A DNA stretch of 64,000 nt from positions 473,247 to 537,246 of the forward strand of contig SPEL01000001.1 of NCBI GenBank assembly GCA_009360885.1, written 5' to 3'. The notes beneath the pieces are model-generated. The model was given only the letters and a program-made list of their open reading frames with translations. It was not told where the DNA came from and searched no databases. The position numbers and the translations under genes are program-made. Each line of letters starts with the position of its first letter. Position 1 is the stretch's first letter. This document shows positions 44,830-54,601 of this stretch, piece after piece. This DNA comes from Sphingobium sp. GTDB lineage: Bacteria; Pseudomonadota; Alphaproteobacteria; Sphingomonadales; Sphingomonadaceae.

Positions 44830-46788
44830 ATGGGCAATTGCCTTTTCAGGCCCTACATCGGCTTTATGTCGCCTAACGATGCCCCGGACCGCTTTAACGA
44901 AGAGAAATCCGCCTTCACCGTGCGCGGTGCGGAATTGCCTGATCTGGATACCGGCGTAACCGCCATTCGTGATGTGGTGCGCACTTTGCCGCTGCGCCCC
45001 GGTGTCTATCGGATGATCGATGCACGGGGGAATGTGCTTTATGTCGGTAAGGCCAAGGCGCTGAAAAATCGTGTAACCAATTACACGCAGGTAATGCGCT
45101 TGCCGCGCCGTTTACAGCGCATGGTGTCGCAAACACGCTCTATGGAAATTGTGACGACCACCAATGAGGCAGAGGCCTTGCTGGTCGAGGCGCAACTCAT
45201 CAAGCGGTATCGCCCGCCCTATAATGTGTTGTTGCGTGATGATAAGAGCTTCCCGTTCATCTTGCTGCGTCATGACCATGAATTTCCGCGTATTCAGAAA
45301 CATCGCGGCGCGCGAAAAATAGCTGGGCGTTATTTCGGCCCTTATGCGGGTGCGGGGGAAGTCAATCGCACGCTGAATGCCCTGCAAAAGCTGTTCCTGC
45401 TGAGAAGTTGCACCGATAGCTTTTTTCGCAACCGTGCGCGGCCCTGCTTGCTCTATCAGATCAAGCGCTGTTCCGCGCCTTGCGTTGGCCGCATTGATGA
45501 AACCGCCTATGCGGAACTGGTGGATGATGCCGAAGCGTTTCTTGATGGCAAAAGCAGCGCGGTGCAGGCGAAACTGGCCGGGCAGATGAACAAGGCGGCG
45601 GAGGATCTCGATTATGAACTGGCGGCGGTCTATCGGGATCGTCTGCGGGCGCTGACCTTCGTGCAAAATAGCGGTGAGGTCGCGCAGGGCGTTGAGGATG
45701 CCGATATTTTCGCGCTGGCGGCGCAGGGCGGGGCAATGTGTATCCATGCCTTTTTCCTGCGCGGCGGGCAGCATAATGGCAGCCATTCGCTCTTCCCCGT
45801 TCATGTGCAGGATGTTAGTGAGGATGAAGCCTTTTCCGCTTTCCTTGCCCAGTTTTACGAGGATGTGCCGCCACCCAAACTCATCTTGCTGGATCGGCAT
45901 TTAGAGGAGGAAAGCTGGCTGACCGAGGCACTCAGCGTCAAGGCCGGGCATAAGGTCCGCATAGAGGTGCCGCAGCGCGGGGGGCGCACGAAGCTCATCG
46001 AAATGGCGCGGCGTAATGCGGCGGAGGCCTTACAGCGTCGGCAGGCGGAAAGCACCGGGCAAGCGAAGTTGCTCAATGGCCTTGCTGAGCTGTTCGGGCT
46101 GGATGGTCCCCCGGACCGTATCGAAATTTACGATAATAGCCATATACAGGGTGCCCATGCCCTTGGTGCGATGGTGGTTGCAGGGCCGGAGGGGTTCCGC
46201 AAAAACGCCTATCGCAAATTCAACATCAAAAACCCAGAAACACGGACGGATGATGACTTTGCGATGATGCGGGAGGTGTTCCATAGACGCTTCGCTCATG
46301 CGCAAGAGGATGACCCGGACCGCGAAAAGGGTGAATGGCCTGATCTGGTGCTGGTGGATGGCGGTAAGGGGCAGCTATCGGCCGTGCGGGCGATATTGGA
46401 GGAACTGGGCGTTGAGGATGTGCCTCTGGTTGGTGTCGCCAAAGGGCCGCATCATGGCCGCGAAGGGCGGGAGGTGTTTCACCTCCCTGATGGGCGAGAA
46501 CTGACGTTGCCGGTCAATGATCCGCTGCTTTTCTATATCCAGCGTTTGCGGGATGAGGCGCATCGTTTCGTTATCGGGGCACATCGTGGCAAGCGCAGCC
46601 GGGCGATTACGACCTCCACGCTGGATGATGTACCAGGCATTGGTCCGTCGCGCAAAAAGGCACTGTTGCTGCATTTTGGCACGGCGTCGGTGGTCAAAGA
46701 TGCGCGACTGGAGGATTTGCAGCGCGTCCCCGGCATATCGAGCGCGGTGGCGCAGACCATCTATGATTATTTCCATCCGGGCGGCTGA
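44830..46788 (+). CDS. uvrC: Excinuclease ABC subunit C
   Basis: 652 residues. The N-terminal GIY-YIG nuclease (PGVYRMIDARGNVLYVGKA), the UVR motif region (AAVYRDRLRAL), the RNase H-like C-terminal nuclease with LVDGGKGQLSAV, and a helix-hairpin-helix pair (DDVPGIGPSRKKALLLHFG) are all present. It makes both incisions with UvrB at bulky lesions. Starts at 44830 or 44866 are both possible. A triple direct repeat lies just upstream. Confidence 0.96.
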   Translation: MGNCLFRPYIGFMSPNDAPDRFNEEKSAFTVRGAELPDLDTGVTAIRDVVRTLPLRPGVYRMIDARGNVLYVGKAKALKNRVTNYTQVMRLPRRLQRMVSQTRSMEIVTTTNEAEALLVEAQLIKRYRPPYNVLLRDDKSFPFILLRHDHEFPRIQKHRGARKIAGRYFGPYAGAGEVNRTLNALQKLFLLRSCTDSFFRNRARPCLLYQIKRCSAPCVGRIDETAYAELVDDAEAFLDGKSSAVQAKLAGQMNKAAEDLDYELAAVYRDRLRALTFVQNSGEVAQGVEDADIFALAAQGGAMCIHAFFLRGGQHNGSHSLFPVHVQDVSEDEAFSAFLAQFYEDVPPPKLILLDRHLEEESWLTEALSVKAGHKVRIEVPQRGGRTKLIEMARRNAAEALQRRQAESTGQAKLLNGLAELFGLDGPPDRIEIYDNSHIQGAHALGAMVVAGPEGFRKNAYRKFNIKNPETRTDDDFAMMREVFHRRFAHAQEDDPDREKGEWPDLVLVDGGKGQLSAVRAILEELGVEDVPLVGVAKGPHHGREGREVFHLPDGRELTLPVNDPLLFYIQRLRDEAHRFVIGAHRGKRSRAITTSTLDDVPGIGPSRKKALLLHFGTASVVKDARLEDLQRVPGISSAVAQTIYDYFHPGG

Positions 46789-46797
46789 GGGGAGGCC

Positions 46798-47538
46798 GTG
46801 CCGCATCTGTCCACCCCGGCGATTATCTGCGCGGTGCGTCATCATGGCGAACATGGCGCAGTGGTGCGCCTGCTAACGCCAGATGCCGGGCTGGTGGCGG
46901 GTTATGTGCGGGGGGGGCGGTCCCGCGCCATGCGCCCGGTACTGATGCCCGGCAACCGGGTGAAGGCCGAGATCAGGGCACGGACGGCGGACCAACTCGC
47001 ATCGGTGCAAGTGGAACTGGCCCAGAGCCTCGCGCCGATATTGACCGAGCCTTTGCCCGCTGCCGCGATTGACTGGTCCTGCGCGCTCACCGCTGCGGCC
47101 TTGCCGGAACAGGTGCAGTATCCCGCACTATATGCGGCGCTGGGGGCTGTGCTGGATGCGATCCTCGCGGCCCCTGCGGCACGGGGCTGGGCGGTGGCAT
47201 TGGTGCGCTATGAATTGTTGCTCCTCGCGCAAATGGGCTTTGGGCTGGACCTTTCCGGCTGCGTGATGACGGGTTCGGGGCCAGAAAGCCTTGCCTATGT
47301 TTCCCCCCGCACCGGGGCGGCGGTTAGCCGGGAAGGGGCGCTGGGCTATGAAGCCAAATTGCTGACGCTGCCCGCCTTCTTGCGAGATAGGGATTCCGCC
47401 GCCGACTGGCCTGCCATATTGGATGGACTAGCGCTCACTCGACCATTTCTGGAACGATCGGTGTTGATCGAACGGCGTGCGCCGGTGCTGGCCAGCAGGG
47501 ACAGGCTGGTTGATCGCCTCAAAAGAGCGGTTGCGTGA
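46798..47538 (+). CDS. recO: DNA repair protein RecO
   Basis: 246 residues, GTG start with GGGGAGG upstream. OB-fold N-terminal domain ([39 protein letters not shown]) and helical C-terminal domain ([20 protein letters not shown]). The canonical four-cysteine zinc site is reduced, as in many alphaproteobacteria. It loads RecA together with RecR. It lies 9 bases after uvrC. Confidence 0.93.
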   Translation: MPHLSTPAIICAVRHHGEHGAVVRLLTPDAGLVAGYVRGGRSRAMRPVLMPGNRVKAEIRARTADQLASVQVELAQSLAPILTEPLPAAAIDWSCALTAAALPEQVQYPALYAALGAVLDAILAAPAARGWAVALVRYELLLLAQMGFGLDLSGCVMTGSGPESLAYVSPRTGAAVSREGALGYEAKLLTLPAFLRDRDSAADWPAILDGLALTRPFLERSVLIERRAPVLASRDRLVDRLKRAVA

Positions 47539-47663
47539 CTCTCTGTGCGCTCCTATGCGTTCGGCATCATTTTGTCCGCGTGGGCGGATTGCAGCTATGG
47601 GCGGCAGGCCTTTCTCTTTGTTGAACCGGGCCGGTGCTGCGATACAAGACGGAGGAAGCATCA

Positions 47664-48707
47664 ATGCGGGTTGCGCTGTTGGCCGGAGACGGCATCGGTC
47701 CTGAAATTATGGCGGAGGCGCGCCGGGTGCTGGATGCGCTGGGGCTTGATGATCTGACCTATGAAGAGGCACTGGTGGGCGGCGCGGCCTATAAGGCGAA
47801 GGGGCATCCTCTGCCCCCCGAAACGCTGGATGCGGCCAAGCGGGCTGATGCTATCCTCTTTGGCGCGGTGGGTGACCCGGATTGCGATGCGCTGGAACGC
47901 CATTTGCGCCCGGAACAGGCGATTTTGGGCCTACGCAAGGAACTGACGCTGTTTTCCAACCTGCGTCCTGCCAAGGTGTTCCCGCAGCTCGCTGATGCAT
48001 CGGCGCTGAAGGCAGAGGTCGCCAGTAGTATTGATCTGCTGATTGTGCGTGAACTCAACGGCGACGTCTATTTCGGCGAAAAGGGCATGCGTAAGACCGC
48101 TGATGGCCTGCGTGAAGGCTATGACGTGATGAGCTATAATGAGGCGGAGGTGCGCCGCATTGCCCATAGCGCGTTTAAGGCTGCGCAGGTGCGGCGGAAA
48201 AAGCTGTGTTCGGTGGATAAGGCCAATGTGCTGGAAACCAGCCAGCTTTGGCGAGATGTGGTGATTGAGGTATCGGCAGATTATCCCGATGTTGAGCTGT
48301 CCCATATGTATGTCGATAATGCTGCGATGCAGTTGGTGCGTGATCCCGGTCAGTTCGATGTCATCGTTACCGGTAATCTCTTTGGCGATATTCTTTCCGA
48401 TCAGGCGAGTATGTGCGTTGGCTCCATTGGGATGTTGGCTTCGGCCTCGCTCGATGCGAATGGCAAGGGACTTTATGAACCGATCCACGGCAGCGCGCCG
48501 GATATTGCCGGACAGGGCAAGGCCAATCCGCTGGCGACGATCCTTTCTGCCGCGATGATGCTCCGTTATTCGCTGAATAAGCCTGAGGCCGCCGATCGGA
48601 TTGAGAAGGCAGTTGCAACGGCACTGGAAAATGGCGCGCGCAGTGCCGATCTGGGCGGCAGCATGACCACACGTGAAATGGGTGATGCGGTGCTGGCCGC
48701 GCTTTGA
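47664..48707 (+). CDS. leuB: 3-isopropylmalate dehydrogenase
   Basis: 347 residues from the ATG at 47664 with GGAGGAAG upstream; the frame reaches 47634. NAD-dependent oxidative decarboxylation in leucine synthesis. Motifs are [28 protein letters not shown], and [20 protein letters not shown]. The other leu genes are not in this window. Confidence 0.97.
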   Translation: MRVALLAGDGIGPEIMAEARRVLDALGLDDLTYEEALVGGAAYKAKGHPLPPETLDAAKRADAILFGAVGDPDCDALERHLRPEQAILGLRKELTLFSNLRPAKVFPQLADASALKAEVASSIDLLIVRELNGDVYFGEKGMRKTADGLREGYDVMSYNEAEVRRIAHSAFKAAQVRRKKLCSVDKANVLETSQLWRDVVIEVSADYPDVELSHMYVDNAAMQLVRDPGQFDVIVTGNLFGDILSDQASMCVGSIGMLASASLDANGKGLYEPIHGSAPDIAGQGKANPLATILSAAMMLRYSLNKPEAADRIEKAVATALENGARSADLGGSMTTREMGDAVLAAL

Positions 48708-48731
48708 CAGATTAAAATCAAGGACAAGAAG

Positions 48732-49940
48732 ATGAAACGCACAACGGGTCAGAATCGCGAAATCACGTCCAAATGGCGTCCGGCAACACAGGCCATCCGT
48801 GGCGGCACATGGCGCAGTGAACAGGGGGAGACGTCTGAGGCGCTCTTCCTCAATTCCGGTTATTGTTATGACGATGCCGAAACGGTTGCGGCGCGTTTCG
48901 CGGGCGAACAGCAGGGGATGACCTATTCCCGCCTGCAAAACCCGACTGTGCAGATGCTGGAAGAACGCATTGCCCTTATGGAAGGGGCAGAGGCTTGCCG
49001 TGTGCAGGCGACCGGCATGGCAGCGATGACCACCGCCCTATTGGCGCAGCTTAGCGCGGGCGATCATGTCGTTGCGGCTAAGGCGGCTTTTGGCTCATGC
49101 CGCTGGCTGGTGGATAGTTTGCTCCCCCGTTTCGGCATTGAAACCACAGTGATTGATGCGTGGGATAATGCAGAATGGGAAAAGGCGATCCGCCCCAATA
49201 CCAAGGTGTTTTTCTTTGAAACGCCTGCAAACCCGACGATGGATATTGTCGATCTCACTTATGTTTGTGGCCTCGCGAAATCGCACGGCATCACGACGGT
49301 GGTGGATAATGCTTTTTGCTCGCCTGCACTCCAGCGCCCGATGGAATTTGGCGCGGATGTCGTTGCCTATAGCGCAACCAAGCTGATGGACGGGCAGGGC
49401 CGCGTATTGGCGGGTGCGGTATGCGGCACCGAGGCGTTCATCAATGATGTGTTATTGCCGTTTCAGCGTAACACTGGCCCCAATCTCTCGCCATTCAACG
49501 CATGGGTTGTGCTGAAGGGGCTGGAAACGCTCGATATGCGCGCTAAGCAGCAGTCTGCCAATGCGTTGGAAGTCGGCAAGTTCATGGAACAGCGTGTGCC
49601 GAAAATCCTGCACCCCGGCCTGGCCAGCCACCCGCAGCATGACCTTGCGATGAAGCAGATGACGGCGTGCGGGCCTATTTTCTCGGTCGTGCTGGATGGC
49701 GGACGGGAGCAGGCATTTGCACTGCTGAATGCGCTCAATCTCATCGATATTTCCAACAATATTGGGGACAGCCGCAGCCTGATGACCCACCCGGCCTCCA
49801 CCACCCATGCCAGCGTCAGTGACGAGGCAAAGGCGGAAATGGGCGTGGGTGAGGGCATGCTGCGCCTTAATGTCGGCCTCGAAGATGCTCAGGATCTGAT
49901 TGAAGATCTGGATCAGGCATTGACGGCAGCCGGTCTTTAA
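48732..49940 (+). CDS. metZ: O-succinylhomoserine sulfhydrylase
   Basis: 402 residues of the Cys/Met metabolism PLP family. It takes O-succinylhomoserine and sulfide to homocysteine. The PLP lysine is in YSATKLMDGQG, with TGMAAMTTALLAQLSAGDHV and PANPTMDIVDL nearby. The alphaproteobacterial MetZ type is favoured by the overall match and the QGMTYSRLQNPT start region. Close to leuB (24 bases), with no room for a riboswitch in the gap. Confidence 0.93.
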   Translation: MKRTTGQNREITSKWRPATQAIRGGTWRSEQGETSEALFLNSGYCYDDAETVAARFAGEQQGMTYSRLQNPTVQMLEERIALMEGAEACRVQATGMAAMTTALLAQLSAGDHVVAAKAAFGSCRWLVDSLLPRFGIETTVIDAWDNAEWEKAIRPNTKVFFFETPANPTMDIVDLTYVCGLAKSHGITTVVDNAFCSPALQRPMEFGADVVAYSATKLMDGQGRVLAGAVCGTEAFINDVLLPFQRNTGPNLSPFNAWVVLKGLETLDMRAKQQSANALEVGKFMEQRVPKILHPGLASHPQHDLAMKQMTACGPIFSVVLDGGREQAFALLNALNLIDISNNIGDSRSLMTHPASTTHASVSDEAKAEMGVGEGMLRLNVGLEDAQDLIEDLDQALTAAGL

Positions 49941-49954
49941 GGGAATTTGACGGG

Positions 49955-50350
49955 GTGAAATCCTTATTTCCCTTTTTTGCGGTAACGGATGATGTGGTGG
50001 TTCGCGCCGCCGTCAGCTTCCTGCCGGATCAGTCCCAGCCAGCCAATAGCCGTTGGTTCTGGGCCTATCATGTCCGTATCGAAAATGAGGGGGATGAGCC
50101 GGTGCAACTGCTGTCACGGCGCTGGTCTATCACCGATGGGCGCGGTGAGATTCAGCATGTTGAGGGCGAAGGGGTGATTGGCGAACAACCAGTCATCCAC
50201 CCCGGCGCGTCTTATGATTATGTTTCCGGCTGTCCTCTCGCCACGCCTACCGGTGTGATGGAGGGGCATTATAATATGGTCGCGGCAGACGGGCGGATGC
50301 TCCGCGTCGCTATACCGCGTTTTGCACTGGTGGCGCCGAGCGAAGAATGA
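49955..50350 (+). CDS. apaG: ApaG/F-box-associated-like protein
   Basis: 131 residues, GTG start. The fibronectin-like beta fold is shown by WAYHVRIENEGDEPVQLLSR, GEGVIGEQPVIHPGASYDY and GVMEGHYNM, all typical of ApaG. It is a small beta-sandwich protein that often co-occurs with ApaH; biochemical role unknown. Its stop overlaps the LysR start by 4 bases. Confidence 0.92.
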   Translation: MKSLFPFFAVTDDVVVRAAVSFLPDQSQPANSRWFWAYHVRIENEGDEPVQLLSRRWSITDGRGEIQHVEGEGVIGEQPVIHPGASYDYVSGCPLATPTGVMEGHYNMVAADGRMLRVAIPRFALVAPSEE

Positions 50351-51144
50351 AGATGAAGAGAACCCATTTGCCCTTGAACGGCCTACGCGTGCTGGATGCG
50401 GCGGCGCGGCACCTTAGCTTCACCCGTGCGGCGGATGAATTGGCGGTGACGCCTGCGGCCGTCGGGCAGCAGATCAGGGCGCTGGAGGATATGCTGGGCG
50501 TAGTGCTGTTTCGTCGCACGCCCAAGGGGCTGGAACTGACCCCTGAAACGGAAGGCGCGCTGGAGGCATTACGCGGTGGTTTCCTGAAATTTGAGGAAGC
50601 AGTGCAGTCGATGCAGGCCGGGCAATCCAGCAATGCGCTGACCATTGCCGCGCCACGTGACATTATTGCGGTTTGGTTAATGCCGCGCCTTGCCGATTAT
50701 GCAAAGCAGCATGAAGGGCTGAACATCACGCTGATAGCCGCTGATACTCCGCCTGATTTTACTGAGGCCAATCTGGACATCGCCATTGCCCTTGCTGATG
50801 GGGCGGGGGATTATGAAGGCGCGCCGATGGATGATGCGCTTTATGTGACGGTGGAAGGGCCGAATGGCGGATCGGAAGGTATTATTGGCTGGCCGGGTGG
50901 CTGTGCGGAGGTGGAAAGCCCGGCTCTTCGTGTGGCGGATGCGGGGCTAGCTATAGCGGCTGCGGCTAATGGCTTTGGCCGAGCGAGCGTACCTGCATTG
51001 CTGGCCAATGCAGCTATTGCCGATGGCCGGGTGCGTCAAATCGGCGGTGGGGAGCAAGGTAAGAAAGGCTATTGGCTGATCGCCCCCGCGCCGCAATGGC
51101 GTCAGAAAAAGGTGAAGGCGTTGGTCGAAGCGCTGACGGCCTGA
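50347..51144 (+). CDS. LysR-family transcriptional regulator (GcvA-like), short
   Basis: 265 residues, about 30 shorter than the usual length. The helix-turn-helix is intact (HLSFTRAADELAVTPAAVGQ, then EDMLGVVLFRRTPKGLELT). The effector domain is present but shortened at the middle and end. It overlaps apaG and follows metZ, so it may be cotranscribed with them rather than divergent as usual. Effector unknown. Confidence 0.85.
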   Translation: MKMKRTHLPLNGLRVLDAAARHLSFTRAADELAVTPAAVGQQIRALEDMLGVVLFRRTPKGLELTPETEGALEALRGGFLKFEEAVQSMQAGQSSNALTIAAPRDIIAVWLMPRLADYAKQHEGLNITLIAADTPPDFTEANLDIAIALADGAGDYEGAPMDDALYVTVEGPNGGSEGIIGWPGGCAEVESPALRVADAGLAIAAAANGFGRASVPALLANAAIADGRVRQIGGGEQGKKGYWLIAPAPQWRQKKVKALVEALTA

Positions 51145-51270
51145 TTGACAGGCAGGCTGATTATGAGCGGGCGGCAGAGTGCTGCCTCCTGAAAATGTCT
51201 GGTCCGTCACAGCATAGCATTGTTGATCGGCCCTTGCTTATGGGCGGCGCCGCGCCTTATAGCTGGCGCT

Positions 51271-53259
51271 ATGTCCGATAATTTGTTCGACTCTTCTGTC
51301 CAGTCCTCCACCGCCACATCCGGCAGCTATGACGCTTCCTCTATCGAGGTGCTGGAGGGGCTGGAGCCTGTACGCCGCCGTCCGGGCATGTATATTGGTG
51401 GCACGGATGAGCGCGCGCTGCATCATCTCGCCAGCGAAGTTCTCGACAATGCGATGGACGAGGCAGTTGCGGGGCATGCTAGCCGGATTGAAGTAACGCT
51501 GGAGGCTGGAAATCGCCTGACCATCACCGATAATGGCCGTGGTATCCCGGTGGACCCGCATCCCAAATTCCCGGATAAATCGGCGCTGGAGGTCATATTG
51601 ACCACGCTCCATTCTGGCGGGAAATTTTCGGATAAGGCTTATGCGACCAGCGGCGGCCTGCATGGCGTGGGCGTGTCAGTGGTCAACGCGCTGTCATCGG
51701 ATACGGTGATAGAGGTTGCCCGTAACCGCGAATTATTCCGCCAGAGCTTTAGCAAAGGGCATCCGACAAGCGCACTCGAAAAAGTGGGGGCGGCCCCCAA
51801 TCGGCGCGGCACCAGTGTGACCTTCGTGCCGGATACGGAGATTTTTGGTGCGCTGAATTTCAAGCCGTCGCGGCTGTATAAGCTTGCCCAGTCCAAGGCT
51901 TATTTGTTTGCGGGTGTTGAAATCCGCTGGAAATGCAGCCCGGACATCATCACCGATGGCACTTTGGCAGAGGCTGTGTTCCAGTTTCCCGGCGGTCTTG
52001 CCGATCATCTGAAGGAGCAGGTCGGTTCGCGGGAATGTGCGACCAAAGACTTTTTTACCGGAACACAGGATTTTAGCGGTTCTGTTGGCCGCGCTGAATG
52101 GGCGATTGCATGGCCACTCTGGTCTGATGGCAGCTATAGCTGGTTTGCGAATACCATCCCGACGCCGGATGGCGGTACGCATGAAGCGGGCCTGCGTGGC
52201 GCGCTGGTCAAGGGTATCCGTGCCTTTGGCGAACTGGTCGGCACCAAAAAGGCGAAGGACATCACCGCCGATGATATTATGACGGGCTGCGAATTGATGC
52301 TCTCCGTCTTCATCCGTGATCCGCAATTTCAGAGTCAGACCAAGGACCGCCTTACCAGCCCGGAGGCTGCTAAGCTGGTTGAGGCGGCGGTACGCGACCA
52401 TTTCGATCATTTCCTCACTGACAATATGGAACGCGGCAAGGCGCTGCTTTCTTATGTAATCGACCGCATGGATGAGCGCCTTGCGCGCAAGGCCGAGAAA
52501 GAGGTGAAGCGCAAGACGGCAACTAGTGCGCGAAAATTGCGCCTGCCGGGTAAACTGACCGATTGCAGCGCCGATGACCCGTCGGGGACTGAGCTGTTCA
52601 TCGTCGAAGGAGACAGCGCAGGCGGCAGTGCGAAGCAGGCGCGTGATCGCAAGACGCAGGCAATCTTGCCCATCCGTGGCAAGATATTGAACGTCGCCTC
52701 CGCCAGTGCGCAGAAAATCCTCGCTAATCAGGAAATCGCCGACATCATACAGGCGCTCGGTTGCGGCACGCGCAAGGACTGTAAAACCGATCAGTTGCGC
52801 TATGAACGTATTGTCATTATGACGGACGCTGATGTGGATGGCGCGCATATTGCCACCTTGCTGATGACCTTCTTCTTTCAGGAAATGCCGGAACTGGTGA
52901 AAAAGGGGCATTTGTTCCTCGCCCAGCCGCCGCTTTATCGTATTACCCATGCGGGTAAGAGCGTTTATGCACGCGATGATGCGCATAAAGATGAAGTGAT
53001 GGCGACGGTCTTTAAAGGCAAAAAGGTCGATGTAGCGCGGTTTAAAGGGCTTGGGGAAATGAATCCCGGGCAGCTCCGCGAAACGACGATGGACCCGAAA
53101 ACGCGGGGCCTCATCCGGGTTGTGTTGCCCGATAATTATGAAGAGCAATCAGCGGTGCGTGATCTGGTCGATCGCCTGATGGGGAATAATCCGGCCCATC
53201 GCTTTGCTTTCATACAGGATAATGCCTCATCGCTGGATGAAGAGCTGATCGACGCCTGA
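51271..53259 (+). CDS. parE: DNA topoisomerase IV subunit B
   Basis: 662 residues from the ATG at 51271; the frame reaches 51220. GHKL ATPase with EVLDNAMDEAVAG, the glycine motif GGLHGVGVSVVNALS, and a TOPRIM domain with EGDSAGGSAKQARDR and DADVDGAHIATLL. Both acidic TOPRIM residues are present. It decatenates daughter chromosomes together with ParC, which is not in this window. The QTK-loop region and length favour ParE over GyrB. Confidence 0.93.
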   Translation: MSDNLFDSSVQSSTATSGSYDASSIEVLEGLEPVRRRPGMYIGGTDERALHHLASEVLDNAMDEAVAGHASRIEVTLEAGNRLTITDNGRGIPVDPHPKFPDKSALEVILTTLHSGGKFSDKAYATSGGLHGVGVSVVNALSSDTVIEVARNRELFRQSFSKGHPTSALEKVGAAPNRRGTSVTFVPDTEIFGALNFKPSRLYKLAQSKAYLFAGVEIRWKCSPDIITDGTLAEAVFQFPGGLADHLKEQVGSRECATKDFFTGTQDFSGSVGRAEWAIAWPLWSDGSYSWFANTIPTPDGGTHEAGLRGALVKGIRAFGELVGTKKAKDITADDIMTGCELMLSVFIRDPQFQSQTKDRLTSPEAAKLVEAAVRDHFDHFLTDNMERGKALLSYVIDRMDERLARKAEKEVKRKTATSARKLRLPGKLTDCSADDPSGTELFIVEGDSAGGSAKQARDRKTQAILPIRGKILNVASASAQKILANQEIADIIQALGCGTRKDCKTDQLRYERIVIMTDADVDGAHIATLLMTFFFQEMPELVKKGHLFLAQPPLYRITHAGKSVYARDDAHKDEVMATVFKGKKVDVARFKGLGEMNPGQLRETTMDPKTRGLIRVVLPDNYEEQSAVRDLVDRLMGNNPAHRFAFIQDNASSLDEELIDA

Positions 53260-53277
53260 TAGTTTGGGGGCAGGGGC

Positions 53278-53982
53278 TTAGCCCTGCGGTTCCAGCCCCT
53301 CATCCTGCAACCAGCCCCGTTTGTAGGCGAAACGGAACACCGGGTTTAGCAAGGCATTGCTCCATCCGCTGTTGGTCGCAAAGTCGCGTTGCAGAGTGTC
53401 ATGGTGAAGCTGGTGCGCCTCTGGCGTCATCAGCAACCCGACACGGCGCATGGCGTTGATTATCCACGGATTGTCCTGACGGTGCAGGGTGCCATGGAAA
53501 TATTGGGCAAAGGTGCCGCCGATCAATAAGCTGATGGTGCCCGCAACCAGCCAGCCGGGCACCGGCCAGATCAGGCAGGCGATGTTCAGCAACAGCGATA
53601 ACGGGAATGATCCGGCAATCACCGTCGATCCGATTTGCCGCCACATCGTCCGGCGACCCAGTGCAGCAGGGCGGGGATGATGGTTTTTGAAATCATAAAC
53701 CAGCTTTTCGAACGGATTAAGCTGCTTCATCGAGGCGCGAAACATGCCTTGATATTCGTCAGATTCCCGTGATCCTTCGTAAAAATAAAGTCGGTCCAGC
53801 CCGACATGTAACCGCGCTGGGAAATAATCCATCGTCATATGCACGATGCCAGACAGCATATCGGCAGCATACCAACCGGCGATCAGCGCCGGGATCACCC
53901 ACCAGCTCATATCACCCAGCATAAAGCCTACATTGCCTGCCCCTGATAGCAGGAACAGAAAAAGGATCAGTCTCATTCGCAT
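53278..53982 (-). CDS. CarF/TMEM189-type desaturase (plasmanylethanolamine desaturase-like)
   Basis: 234-residue membrane protein with four or five hydrophobic helices. The histidine pattern matches the Kua/TMEM189/CarF family: H48 and D52 in SGIVHMTMDY, H101-H102 in FKNHHPRP, H163 and H167 in AQYFHGTLHR, and H190, H193 and H194 in PEAHQLHHDT, followed by FATNSGWSN. CarF from Myxococcus and human TMEM189 introduce the vinyl ether double bond of plasmalogens. Whether this protein does the same is inference. It converges with parE, leaving an 18-base gap. Confidence 0.8.
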   Translation of the reverse strand: MRMRLILFLFLLSGAGNVGFMLGDMSWWVIPALIAGWYAADMLSGIVHMTMDYFPARLHVGLDRLYFYEGSRESDEYQGMFRASMKQLNPFEKLVYDFKNHHPRPAALGRRTMWRQIGSTVIAGSFPLSLLLNIACLIWPVPGWLVAGTISLLIGGTFAQYFHGTLHRQDNPWIINAMRRVGLLMTPEAHQLHHDTLQRDFATNSGWSNALLNPVFRFAYKRGWLQDEGLEPQG

Positions 53983-54070
53983 GAGGAGGCTTGTAGTCCC
54001 ATCGGACAGGGGTGGACAAGAATCTAATATATGCCCATTTGCTTAATCGGGTAGTTTGGCAGGCGAATGG

Positions 54071-54601
54071 ATGATGGCGACTGATATTGAGATGGCGGTT
54101 ATTGAAATGACAGTGGCGAGAGCCGAGGATGTTCCGGCATTGAAGCTACTGGTGGAATCTGCCTATCGCGGCGATAGCGCGCGGGCGGGCTGGACCCATG
54201 AGGCGGACCTTCTGCATGATGAGCGGGTAGATGAAGCCGATTTGCTTGCCTTGATGAATCGCCCTGATGAACGCATATTATTGTTTCGGCAGGGTGACGT
54301 TTTGGTGGGATGCGCGCAAGTTACGCGTAAAAACGCGGATTATGCTTATTTCGGAATGTTCGCGGTGGCACCGCCCTGCCAGAATAGCGGGTTGGGCAAG
54401 CATATATTGGCTGCGGCGGAGCATCAGGCTCGCACTGTTTTTGGTGTCCGGTTGATGGAAATGACCGTGATTGCACAGCGCACCGAACTGATCGCTTATT
54501 ATGAACGACGTGGTTATTGCGCCACGGGGGAGCGGCGCCCTTTTCCGGTGGAACTTGACCTGCCCTTATTTTTCATCGTGCTGGAAAAATCACTGGCATA
54601 A
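54071..54601 (+). CDS. GNAT family N-acetyltransferase
   Basis: 176 residues from the ATG at 54071 (a TTG at 54056 is less likely). The acetyl-CoA-binding region is VAPPCQNSGLGKHILAAAEH, with the preceding YAYFGMFAV strand and the C-terminal YYERRGYCATGERRPFP. The substrate is unknown. It is followed by the 317-base rpoB leader region. Confidence 0.88.
   Translation: MMATDIEMAVIEMTVARAEDVPALKLLVESAYRGDSARAGWTHEADLLHDERVDEADLLALMNRPDERILLFRQGDVLVGCAQVTRKNADYAYFGMFAVAPPCQNSGLGKHILAAAEHQARTVFGVRLMEMTVIAQRTELIAYYERRGYCATGERRPFPVELDLPLFFIVLEKSLA

Noticed and set aside
51144-51149. Perfect TTGACA -35 element upstream of parE
   Set aside because: No acceptable -10 element at 16-18 bases, so I cannot call a promoter.
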